Source of the DNA: JACRAO01 sp964490895
GTDB taxonomy: Bacteria > Bdellovibrionota > UBA1018
Direction: 5' to 3'
DNA: 12,291 nt
NCBI GenBank assembly: GCA_964490895.1
Contig: CAZBEI010000011.1
Coordinates: forward strand, 1-12,291
Of the stretch, positions 6,235 to 12,291 are shown in pieces. A model generated the notes under the pieces. It was not told where the DNA came from. It saw only the letters and a program-made list of their open reading frames with translations, and searched no databases. The position numbers and the translations under genes are program-made. How positions within the stretch are numbered: position 1 is the stretch's first letter; every line of letters begins with the position of its first letter.

Positions 6235-7017
6235 ATGCGTTGTTCTACAGGGTTTTTTAAGAAAACTATAGTTTTTTGCCTTCTGCTTAATTTTTCTCTG
6301 CCCATTTCTTTTGATGTCCAATATGAACATGCCGCACATGCCGCTAAACGACTCACGAGTAGGCAAACCGTCGTAATAGGATGTGTGGCTTTATTAGGGC
6401 TCACTGTTTTAAACGAGGCCGTGAGTGACCCCCATGGGCATGGCTTTGTATATAGATTTTTTCGAGACCTTGGGCTGTTTGCAAAATTAGAAATGGCTGG
6501 TGGAAATAACTTTTACCTCGTTGATAAAAACCCAGCGACAGGTTTTGCTTTATTTAGAGCCAGTGATATCAACAATCAGGGCATGTTGCTGCTTAAGGAG
6601 CATGGAGTTACTGAAATATTTGTGCTCAGTGGGGATGCCGATGAGCATGAATTTAAACATAGAGACACCTATCCAGCGTTAGAGGTTGTGAGTAACGAAG
6701 AGCAAACAAACAGGGTCCCTCTCGCGTTGAGTTTTATTAAAAAATTTGATCAATGGATCCAAGAGGCTCAGGCAAAAGGAAAAAGGATCTGCATCCGTTG
6801 CAATTGGGGAGCGCATCGCACAGGACGTTTAGCAGCCTACTATAGAATGAAATATCAAGGTTGGACTGCTCAGCGAGCCTACGAGGAATTGGAAAAAGAA
6901 GGAATCATCATGTGGAAATTTCCACACCTCTATTGGCAGGTTGTGGCTCTGGAGGATTATATCCATAGCAGGCCATGTTCAGTTGAACCTCAATACTGCG
7001 TAAGGGAAAACAAATAG
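6235..7017 (+). CDS. Exported or membrane-anchored dual-specificity-type (Cys-based) phosphatase
   Basis: The protein has 260 residues from the ATG at 6235. It holds the protein tyrosine/dual-specificity phosphatase signature CNWGAHRTG, which is CX5R followed by T. The nucleophile is Cys189 and the phosphate-binding Arg is 195 from this start. A preceding ALFRASDINNQGMLLLKEHG and VTEIFVLSGDADEHE segment matches the family's N-terminal core. Asp in SGDADEHE is the candidate general acid. The N-terminus is a signal-like stretch (KKTIVFCLLLNFSLPIS), followed by AAHAAK, a possible cleavage site. A second hydrophobic segment (about 45-60) could anchor it, so the catalytic domain probably faces the periplasm. 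In known relatives the reaction is hydrolysis of phosphotyrosine, phosphoserine/threonine or phosphoinositide; the substrate here is unknown. The frame is open to a GTG at 6217, and no start has a good ribosome binding site. Confidence 0.82.
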   Translation: MRCSTGFFKKTIVFCLLLNFSLPISFDVQYEHAAHAAKRLTSRQTVVIGCVALLGLTVLNEAVSDPHGHGFVYRFFRDLGLFAKLEMAGGNNFYLVDKNPATGFALFRASDINNQGMLLLKEHGVTEIFVLSGDADEHEFKHRDTYPALEVVSNEEQTNRVPLALSFIKKFDQWIQEAQAKGKRICIRCNWGAHRTGRLAAYYRMKYQGWTAQRAYEELEKEGIIMWKFPHLYWQVVALEDYIHSRPCSVEPQYCVRENK

Positions 7018-7070
7018 TTTATTTCAAAGCTAAAATCAGCTAGTGAGGCGAGCAGCGGGGAGAGTCACCA

Positions 7071-7097
7071 GGCGGCGGTTTTGGAGCTGGGTTCTAA
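7071..7097 (+). pseudogene. Relic copy of the 3' end of the glycine-rich gene
   Basis: Bases 7071-7093 are identical to 6121-6143, the last codons of the glycine-rich gene. The match ends in the same place in the reading frame: both encode GGGFGAGF followed at once by a stop (TAG at 6145, TAA at 7095). Upstream in the same frame there is no Gly-rich sequence and a TGA at 7044. It therefore looks like the tail of a lost second copy, or a duplication footprint flanking the phosphatase gene. Confidence 0.7.
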
Positions 7098-7107
7098 GCT
7101 TGCTTTT

Positions 7108-8298
7108 TTATAGTCCCGGATAGATTTTCTCGAGCGCTTCTTTCCAGGGCAATACAGAAATTCCGTCTAGCTCGTAAGCACGTGGAGTGCGGCAAATAAC
7201 CATGGGTTCTGACTTTGGGTTTTCTGACAAAAAGGCTCTCAGCCCTTTGAGATCAGACGCGGTTGGGGCTTCTGAGGATTTGATTTCGATGGCCAGAGGG
7301 TTGGCTTTGGATCCCCTTTTGATAATCAAGTCGACCTCTTGGCCCGTATTGGTTCTCCAATAATAAAAACGATCGTCTGTTTCATAATAATCATTGAGTC
7401 GAATGCACTCTAACACAAAAAATGTTTCGAAGAGTTTTCCAAAGCGATACGAGCTCAGTTTTAATTCGACAAGAAGCTCTCCCCGGATAGCATTGAGAAC
7501 ACCACAGTCAAAAAAATAATACCTGGGGTTTTTCTGAATTTGTTTTCTGACAGAGTATTCCCAACCGTCAATTCGGAAAGCAAGTAGAGTGTCTTGTAAG
7601 ATTTGAAAATATTCTTTTGCTGTTTTTGGAGAGACCCCAGATTCGCGAGCTATTTTAGAAAAATGAACGGGCTCCCCGTTCATTTGTGCGGCGATTTCCA
7701 AAAATCGACAAAACCCCGCTAGGTTTCTCACTTCTGTCTCTTGTTGGATTTCCTCTTTCAAATATGTCCCAACATAGGCTCTCAGGGTGCGGATGGGATC
7801 TGGATTTTCGATCACAACAGAAGCGATAGAGCCCCATTGTAATACTTTGCTTACTTCTTGTTCCCATTCTAAGTGAATCAAGGGGTGAAGATGAAAGGTC
7901 CATGCTCTACCGGCTAATAAATTGACTTCGGAGCGTTTTAATTTTCGCGCACTCGATCCCGTCAACAAAAAATAAACTCGATTTTTTTCAGCTTCTATCA
8001 GATGGTGTATTTCGTCTAAGAGCGCTGGTAATTTTTGAATTTCGTCTACAAAGACGCAAAGGGGTTTGCTCGTGGGTGTTTTTTTCAGTACCTCTAAGAC
8101 TTCTGAGCGAAAAAGTTCAGGACGTGTGAGAAATCGAGTGTAGGTATCTGACTCGAGCAGATTGTAAGAAAGAGAATGAGGTGTCTGGCTTAAATAGTCA
8201 TGAATTAGGGTTGTTTTGCCCACCCCGCGTGGCCCAAATAGAAAAAGGGAGTATTTTTTACTTAATATTTTCGATAGGTTAAATGACCTGTGGATCAT
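7108..8298 (-). CDS. AAA family ATPase with C-terminal DUF4143 (PD-(D/E)XK-like) domain
   Basis: The protein has 396 residues, the usual length of the AAA_14/DUF4143 group. The Walker A is GPRGVGKTT (22-30), the Walker B is CVFVDE (81-86), a sensor-1-like LLTGSS is at 111-116, and AGRA at 129-132 is typical of this family. Residues 211-232 (VHFSKIARESGVSPKTAKEYF) form a helix-turn-helix. The C-terminal domain has the spaced acidic/Lys pattern of a restriction-endonuclease-like fold: Glu291 in FGKLFETF, Asp323 in GQEVDLII, and Glu338 and Lys340 in AIEIKSS. Biochemical function of the group is unknown; members are widespread and often horizontally transferred. The -10 box of its promoter ends eight bases before the ATG, so the mRNA should have almost no leader. 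It is divergent from the glycoside hydrolase and convergent with the phosphatase gene. Confidence 0.88.
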   Translation of the reverse strand: MIHRSFNLSKILSKKYSLFLFGPRGVGKTTLIHDYLSQTPHSLSYNLLESDTYTRFLTRPELFRSEVLEVLKKTPTSKPLCVFVDEIQKLPALLDEIHHLIEAEKNRVYFLLTGSSARKLKRSEVNLLAGRAWTFHLHPLIHLEWEQEVSKVLQWGSIASVVIENPDPIRTLRAYVGTYLKEEIQQETEVRNLAGFCRFLEIAAQMNGEPVHFSKIARESGVSPKTAKEYFQILQDTLLAFRIDGWEYSVRKQIQKNPRYYFFDCGVLNAIRGELLVELKLSSYRFGKLFETFFVLECIRLNDYYETDDRFYYWRTNTGQEVDLIIKRGSKANPLAIEIKSSEAPTASDLKGLRAFLSENPKSEPMVICRTPRAYELDGISVLPWKEALEKIYPGL

Positions 8299-8306
8299 AC
8301 TCCATT

Positions 8307-8335
8307 ATTATAATATATTTAGGGATATAAGTAAA
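8307..8335 (-). promoter_or_regulatory. Promoter of the first AAA/DUF4143 gene, leaderless arrangement
   Basis: On the minus strand TTTACT (8335-8330) lies 17 bases before a perfect TATAAT (8312-8307). Only eight bases separate the -10 box from the ATG at 8298, so transcription should begin one to three bases before the start codon. A GGAG sits only one base from the ATG, too close to act as a Shine-Dalgarno. Confidence 0.6.
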
Positions 8336-8348
8336 CTATTTATAAAAG

Positions 8349-8377
8349 CTGGCAAATGGAACTCCATAAGGTATAAA
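8349..8377 (+). promoter_or_regulatory. Putative promoter of the glycoside hydrolase gene
   Basis: CTGGCA (8349-8354, 4 of 6) is followed after exactly 17 bases by TATAAA (8372-8377, 5 of 6). Transcription would start near 8384, which coincides with the first in-frame ATG (8384). Other ATGs follow at 8414 and 8438. A GGAGGTGG at 8392-8399 lies too far from either of these to be an obvious ribosome binding site. Confidence 0.4.
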
Positions 8378-8437
8378 AATTTCATGTTAGCGGAGGTGGT
8401 TTATCTTTTTGTAATGGTTTTTTTGGGTAGAGAATCG

Positions 8438-9748
8438 ATGAGTCAAGAGCCTATTTTATTTCCAGAAAATTTTAAGTGGTGCGTGGCCACCTCGGCTCAT
8501 CAAATTGAAGGCTACAATGACCAGAGCGACTGGTGGGATTGGGAGCAAATCCCAGGAAAAATCAAAAATGGAGACAAATCGGGAGCGGCCTGTGACCACT
8601 GGAATCGGCTTACCCAAGACGTTGAGCTCTTAAAGTCTCTCAATGTTAAGCAGTACCGATTTTCAATCGAGTGGGCAAAAATAGAGCCGGAGCAGGGGGT
8701 TTGGAACACTGAAGCCATTGCTCACTATCAGAAAGAATTACAGCTTTTGTCTCAATCTCAGATTGAGCCTATTATTACACTTCATCATTTTACTTTGCCC
8801 CGTTGGTTTAGAAAATATGGAGGATGGGAATGGAGCGAAGCTCCAGCGGCTTTTTTAAAGTATGTTAATTTTGTGTATAAGGCCTTTGGAACTCAAGTGC
8901 AAACTTGGATTACTTTTAATGAGCCGATGGTCCATTTGGTTGGAGGATATATTGCAGGAGCGACACCTCCAGGCGACAAAAGAGAAATCTCTGGGATTTT
9001 ATCGCCGCTCAAAGGACTGCTCAAATCACATGCTGCTGCTTACCATGAACTTCATCGCCTGGCTGCCGAAGAAGGGAAAACCATCCGAGTGGGTTTTGCC
9101 CATCACCTGCGGATTTTTGACCCCAACCACTCTTGGAGTTTATTAGACACATGGGCGGCAAATACGCTCGATCAAGCTTTTAATTGGTCTTTTGTAGAAG
9201 CCATCGAAACGGGAGTTTTAAAGTTCAATATCCCCTTTGTTCTTTCTGTCGAAGAAAAAATCGAAGGACTAGAGCACACACAGGATTTTATGGGAGTTAA
9301 TTATTACACTCGAGATAGAGTAAAATTTCATTTCGATAGCAAACAGTGGTTCGAACTGGTGACAGAAAAAGACGCTCCAAAAACAGACATGGGGTGGGAA
9401 ATTTATCCCAAAGGATTTTATAGAATTTTAAAAAAAGTTGGGGAAAAATTTCCTTCAAAGCCTATTTTAATTACAGAAAATGGATTGGCCGATGCTAAAG
9501 ACGAGCAGAGAGAAAAATTTTTGAAAGATCACTTATTAGAACTCCACCGTGCGATACAAGAGGGAGTTCCAGTCGAAAACTATTGCTATTGGTCTTTGCT
9601 CGACAATTTCGAGTGGGTGGATGGTTTTGGGCCACGTTTTGGACTTTTTGAGGTCGACTATACCACCCAGATGCGCACATTGCGCAAAAGCGGAAAAGTG
9701 TTTTCACAAATGGCGAAAGACAACGGGTGGCCCAGCTGTTCATTATGA
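8438..9748 (+). CDS. Glycoside hydrolase family 1 (beta-glucosidase/beta-glycosidase-like)
   Basis: The protein has 436 residues from the ATG at 8438, close to the normal GH1 length. It begins with the family's N-terminal FPENFKW...ATSAHQIEG (Gln22 of the sugar-binding subsite). The acid/base is in TFNEP (Glu162) and the nucleophile in ITENG (Glu347). Other conserved -1 subsite positions are present: HHFTLPRWF, NYY (289-290) and YWSLLDNFEW (384-393). The enzyme should hydrolyse beta-linked glucosides or galactosides with retention; exact substrate is unclear. No signal peptide is evident from this start, so it is likely cytoplasmic. Longer starts at 8384 and 8414 would add MLAEVVYLFVMVFLGRES or part of it, a short hydrophobic stretch that is not a convincing signal. 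The frame is open back to 8216 but would overlap the divergent ATPase gene. No sugar transporter or regulator is adjacent. Confidence 0.93.
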   Translation: MSQEPILFPENFKWCVATSAHQIEGYNDQSDWWDWEQIPGKIKNGDKSGAACDHWNRLTQDVELLKSLNVKQYRFSIEWAKIEPEQGVWNTEAIAHYQKELQLLSQSQIEPIITLHHFTLPRWFRKYGGWEWSEAPAAFLKYVNFVYKAFGTQVQTWITFNEPMVHLVGGYIAGATPPGDKREISGILSPLKGLLKSHAAAYHELHRLAAEEGKTIRVGFAHHLRIFDPNHSWSLLDTWAANTLDQAFNWSFVEAIETGVLKFNIPFVLSVEEKIEGLEHTQDFMGVNYYTRDRVKFHFDSKQWFELVTEKDAPKTDMGWEIYPKGFYRILKKVGEKFPSKPILITENGLADAKDEQREKFLKDHLLELHRAIQEGVPVENYCYWSLLDNFEWVDGFGPRFGLFEVDYTTQMRTLRKSGKVFSQMAKDNGWPSCSL

Positions 9749-9781
9749 GGATGCACACGTGGTTTTTTTTATTTAGTCAGT

Positions 9782-11110
9782 TCAAAACGCTTCGCGTTTC
9801 AGAAAGTTCTCAATTTTGACTGCTTCTAGGTTTTGGGTTTGAAAAGCTTTAGAGCCCACAATATGGAGTGTTTTATGGGGAAACGTCTTGCGAACCCAGT
9901 CAAAATCGGACGGAAAATTTTGACCACTTTTTACCTCTATTAATTTTGGCTCGTCAGAAAGAGGATTTTCAACAAAATCTATTTCGTGCTCACTGGATCG
10001 CCAATAATATTGATCTTCTGGAAAATCCTCGTTAGCGATTGAGCTTCGGCGCCAGAGTTCCTGGGCCACTATCCATTCAAAAAAATAGCCTTTTTCTGCA
10101 GAAAAAACAGCGAGGATTTCATCCATTGATCTTGGTTTTTTGGGGTGAAATGACGCAGCAAACAAAAGGTTAATAAAATGATACTTTGCAGCTTTTTTTG
10201 GAATGGGTCTCCATTTATTCCCATCAATGGGATAGACCGTACTCAAACATCCAAGATCTTTTAGGAAATCGCAATAGCTTTGTGCAAGTGTATTGTTCGA
10301 AAGTCCTGCCTTTTCAGCAATGACACGAAGGCTTGTAGGGAGAGTAGCGTGTCTGAAAAGCGCATCAATGACAAACTTCAATGAGCTGGGGGACTTGCCT
10401 TGTCGTGTGAGCTCACCGTAGACCCAGTCTTTTGTAAGATCTGTCACATAGTCAGGCAAATAACCGTGGGCTAGGATTGCATTGATTGCAAGTGGCGACC
10501 CCCCACTGAAGCAGTACAGAGGGAGAATGAGATCCTTTTTTACTTTGTTTGAAAGTTTTTTGCAAAACTCCTCAAAGCAAATGGGCAAAAACCGATAGGA
10601 GGTTCTATTGAGTTTTCCTTTGCGTCCGGGAAGACGTTCGGTCGCCTTTCTTAGGTCGATTACCTGCGAACCCGTTGTGACAATAAGTACATCTCTTATT
10701 TCTCCCTGATCATATAACCTTTTTAAACTTTTTTCCCAGAAATCAATAGCAGTAATTTCATCAATAAATATTCTTTTGATCCTACTCTCTTTTTTAAATA
10801 AAGAGAGTATCTGTAGGATCGCCTCATAGAGGCTGCTTTCCTTCATTAAATCATCACCGTTCAAATAAAAGGCACTTTGAGGGCCAAACCGCTCTATCGT
10901 TTGTTTGAGCTGAGTTTCCAGCCACGTGCTCTTGCCAAATTGTCTCGCCCCACGAATTGCAATGATCCCTGACTCTTCAGGAAGAGTTGTTAAACCAAAA
11001 TCAAAGTTAAACACCACAGAGGACTCATTGAGCTCTTCCAGTTTCGGGAAAAGGCCTTGGACATCGATTTTTCCTTCAAAAAACAGTTGGTTTCTAATCT
11101 GAGAGTCCAT
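9782..11110 (-). CDS. Second AAA ATPase with C-terminal DUF4143-like nuclease-fold domain
   Basis: The protein has 442 residues from the ATG at 11110. The Walker A is GARQFGKST (54-62), the Walker B is RIFIDE (113-118), a sensor motif TTGSQ is at 146-150, and LPGRKG at 160-165 is the counterpart of the AGR segment of the group. Residues around 258-285 (TSLRVIAEKAGLSNNTLAQSYCDFL) form a helix-turn-helix. The C-terminus repeats the restriction-fold-like pattern: Glu345 in FFEW, EIDFV (376-380) and IEVKS (391-395). It is only distantly similar to the 7108-8298 protein, so it is not a recent duplicate. Start choice: an in-frame GTG at 11134 lies upstream of the predicted transcription start, so the ATG at 11110 is preferred even though it has no Shine-Dalgarno. 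Cellular role unknown. It ends 33 bases past the convergent glycoside hydrolase gene. Confidence 0.87.
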   Translation of the reverse strand: MDSQIRNQLFFEGKIDVQGLFPKLEELNESSVVFNFDFGLTTLPEESGIIAIRGARQFGKSTWLETQLKQTIERFGPQSAFYLNGDDLMKESSLYEAILQILSLFKKESRIKRIFIDEITAIDFWEKSLKRLYDQGEIRDVLIVTTGSQVIDLRKATERLPGRKGKLNRTSYRFLPICFEEFCKKLSNKVKKDLILPLYCFSGGSPLAINAILAHGYLPDYVTDLTKDWVYGELTRQGKSPSSLKFVIDALFRHATLPTSLRVIAEKAGLSNNTLAQSYCDFLKDLGCLSTVYPIDGNKWRPIPKKAAKYHFINLLFAASFHPKKPRSMDEILAVFSAEKGYFFEWIVAQELWRRSSIANEDFPEDQYYWRSSEHEIDFVENPLSDEPKLIEVKSGQNFPSDFDWVRKTFPHKTLHIVGSKAFQTQNLEAVKIENFLKREAF

Positions 11111-11112
11111 AG

Positions 11113-11159
11113 TGTTCAGATTATAACATGTCACACTGTTCAGATCAAGACATTTGATC
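11113..11159 (-). promoter_or_regulatory. Promoter and candidate operator of the second AAA gene
   Basis: On the minus strand TTGATC (11148-11143) and a perfect TATAAT (11125-11120) are separated by exactly 17 bases. The -10 box ends nine bases before the ATG at 11110, so the mRNA should be leaderless or nearly so. ATCTGAACA (minus strand) occurs twice, at 11145-11137 and 11121-11113, 24 bases apart. The first copy overlaps the end of the -35 box and the spacer, and the second overlaps the end of the -10 box. GATCAA-GACAT-TTGATC (11143-11159) adds an inverted repeat over the -35. These placements suit a repressor site, an inference. Confidence 0.6.
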
Positions 11160-11219
11160 CTGAAAAATATTCCACCTCACATTAAGGATATTGGGTGGGC
11201 TGTTTGAAAAAGCTGGGCC

Positions 11220-12089
11220 TTAGTCTAGGATAATTTTTCCATTCAAAAAATAAAATCGACCATCAAATTGAATGATGGGGACGAACTTTTTGTTGAGCCT
11301 ACTGATGAGCTTGTGTAGGCGATTGTCTAAGTGATAAACATTGCAGTGGCTTGGCCATAGGACTTCGCAAAGCAGGGACTTCGAACATTTTTGGTGGATC
11401 AAACAGTTCAGAAGGAGGCCCTCTAAGCTTCTGGGCAGTATAGAAGTGCATTTTTTACTGATAGGGTCCTTAAAAATTCCGCTATTTTGATTCCAATAGT
11501 AATTTACTTCTAGCGGAGTTTTATTTCTCGTAAAATGCTTTTCAAATTTAAGTTTCCAATAAGGGACAACAATATCAAACCATTTTGGGTCCATTACATT
11601 TCCAAAAATCCGTGCTTCGAGATAAGCCAACGGAAATTTTACACGAGTGTCGATAGGGGAAATGACGTATTCGAAATATTGCTTAGCTACGTGAGAGTCT
11701 CCGAGGTCCATTGCGCAATCAGCGGCTTGTATGAGGGCCAGTTGATAATCCGATAAGAGCCCATTTAACCCTAAAGTTTTGACAGCTTTTTCTGCTTCGC
11801 AGAGTGCAGCATGGGGACGTCCAATTTCCTGAAAGAGATAGGATTTTTGGCGCAACACCAATCCTAATACTTTTTTCGAATGTTCTTGCTCGGCTTCGTT
11901 TTCTAGTTCTTTGAGCTCATGAAATGCGTATTCTTTGGGTTCAATGAGATTGGCATTGAGACGGCCGATAAAAAAATTATATTTAGATAAGAGGGCTTTA
12001 TGGATGCGCCCTGCCTGGCGATAATGGGCCTCTGCTTGAGAAAAACAGAGGCTTCCTTGGCTGTGCTGTCCTATTTGAAAATGCAGTAT
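11220..12089 (-). pseudogene. TPR protein with C-terminal winged helix, 5'-truncated
   Basis: The frame is open from 12089 (a stop, TAA, lies at 12092-12090) to the stop at 11220, 289 codons. It reads as one continuous protein with helical, TPR-like pairs (CFSQAEAHYRQAGRIHKALL; LFQEIGRPHAALCEAEKAV; ALIQAADCAMDLGDSHVAKQYF). The last 70 residues (SLEGLLLNCLIHQKCSKSLL, then LWP, DNRLHKLISRLNKKF and FDGRFYFL) resemble an OmpR-type winged-helix DNA-binding domain. There is no ATG near the left edge; the first usable start is a TTG at 11861, in the middle of the TPR region. Therefore the N-terminal part of the gene is missing, and upstream sequence belongs to a transposase fragment. Whether a shortened protein is made from the TTG (213 aa) is open. 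Intact relatives would be regulators that use TPRs for protein contacts. Confidence 0.65.
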
Positions 12090-12132
12090 TTATTAGAATC
12101 AAAGAGGGGTGATGCTTTGATATACGAGTTAG

Positions 12133-12291
12133 ACAAAGATCTTCAAAATGACGATATGGGGGACCTTACAAGATCGCTTGATTTCAGAGTTTCGTTTAGA
12201 AAAAGTGGACTCGATTAAAAAAGCCAATGATTATCTCAATAATATATTTCTTGTCGAAACTTGGAAAAAGAAATTTACAATAAGGCCTCAA
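12133..12291 (+). pseudogene. Transposase fragment (integrase-catalytic type, ISNCY-like), partial
   Basis: From 12133 the frame is open to the window edge. From 12157 it encodes WGTLQDRLISEFRLEKV, then DSIKKANDYLN. This matches the GTLQDRLvkElRl...I.t.eeAN.yL segment that follows the last catalytic region of DDE transposases of the ISNCY-like group, recognised from memory of the family. A TAG at 12130 and the absence of the DDE core upstream show that the 5' part is missing. The 3' part continues beyond the window. It is the remains of an insertion sequence lying head to head with the truncated TPR gene. Confidence 0.68.

Noticed and set aside
9760..9780. T-run after the glycoside hydrolase gene considered as a terminator
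   Set aside because: Eight T follow only a CAC-AC-GTG mini-palindrome, too weak for a rho-independent hairpin. The AAACGC-GAA-GCGTTT hairpin nearby lies inside the ATPase coding end and has no U-tract.
12000..12218. Rightward 72-codon open frame across the junction
   Set aside because: It starts inside the antisense of the TPR gene and does not carry the transposase frame. It is probably a shadow, although a frameshift linking it to the transposase cannot be fully excluded.

Overview
The window looks like a chromosomal stretch of a moderately AT-rich Gram-negative bacterium. It has the 3' end of an rRNA operon, export signal peptides, a CarD-type RNA polymerase regulator, and glycine-rich and TPR-type proteins. 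The overall style recalls Bdellovibrionota or other former deltaproteobacteria, but that placement is an inference from gene content and not a phylogenetic result.

Left part (1-3250): the 3' end of 23S rRNA, an unusually long T-rich 23S-5S spacer and a complete 5S rRNA. These are followed by a CPBP-type intramembrane protease (+), a secreted protein of unknown function (-) whose 3' end overlaps the protease gene convergently, and a family 2 glycosyltransferase (-). Middle (3370-7100): a near-perfect bidirectional terminator, a CarD-like regulator (-), three copies of a hairpin-containing repeat, and a 38-residue, half Lys/Arg protein (+). Then come a strong-looking promoter, an exported Cys- and Gly-rich protein with internal 10-residue repeats, and a membrane-anchored or exported dual-specificity-type phosphatase. 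A 23-base exact copy of the 3' end of the glycine-rich gene lies downstream of the phosphatase gene.

Right part (7108-12291): a family 1 glycoside hydrolase (+) sits between two distantly related AAA/DUF4143-type ATPases (-). Both ATPase genes have a good sigma70-like promoter whose -10 box lies only 8-9 bases before the ATG, which predicts leaderless or nearly leaderless mRNAs. The window ends in an accessory-looking scar: a TPR/winged-helix regulator that has lost its 5' part abuts, head to head, the 3' part of a transposase gene that has lost its own 5' part.

No operon clearly links the genes into one pathway. The only same-strand adjacent pair that could be co-transcribed is the glycine-rich protein with the phosphatase. 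I do not see a multi-gene new system that I can defend. The best leads are the Cys/Gly-rich exported protein with the phosphatase and the duplicated tail, the leaderless ATPase genes (one with a direct-repeat operator candidate), and the hairpin repeat array.
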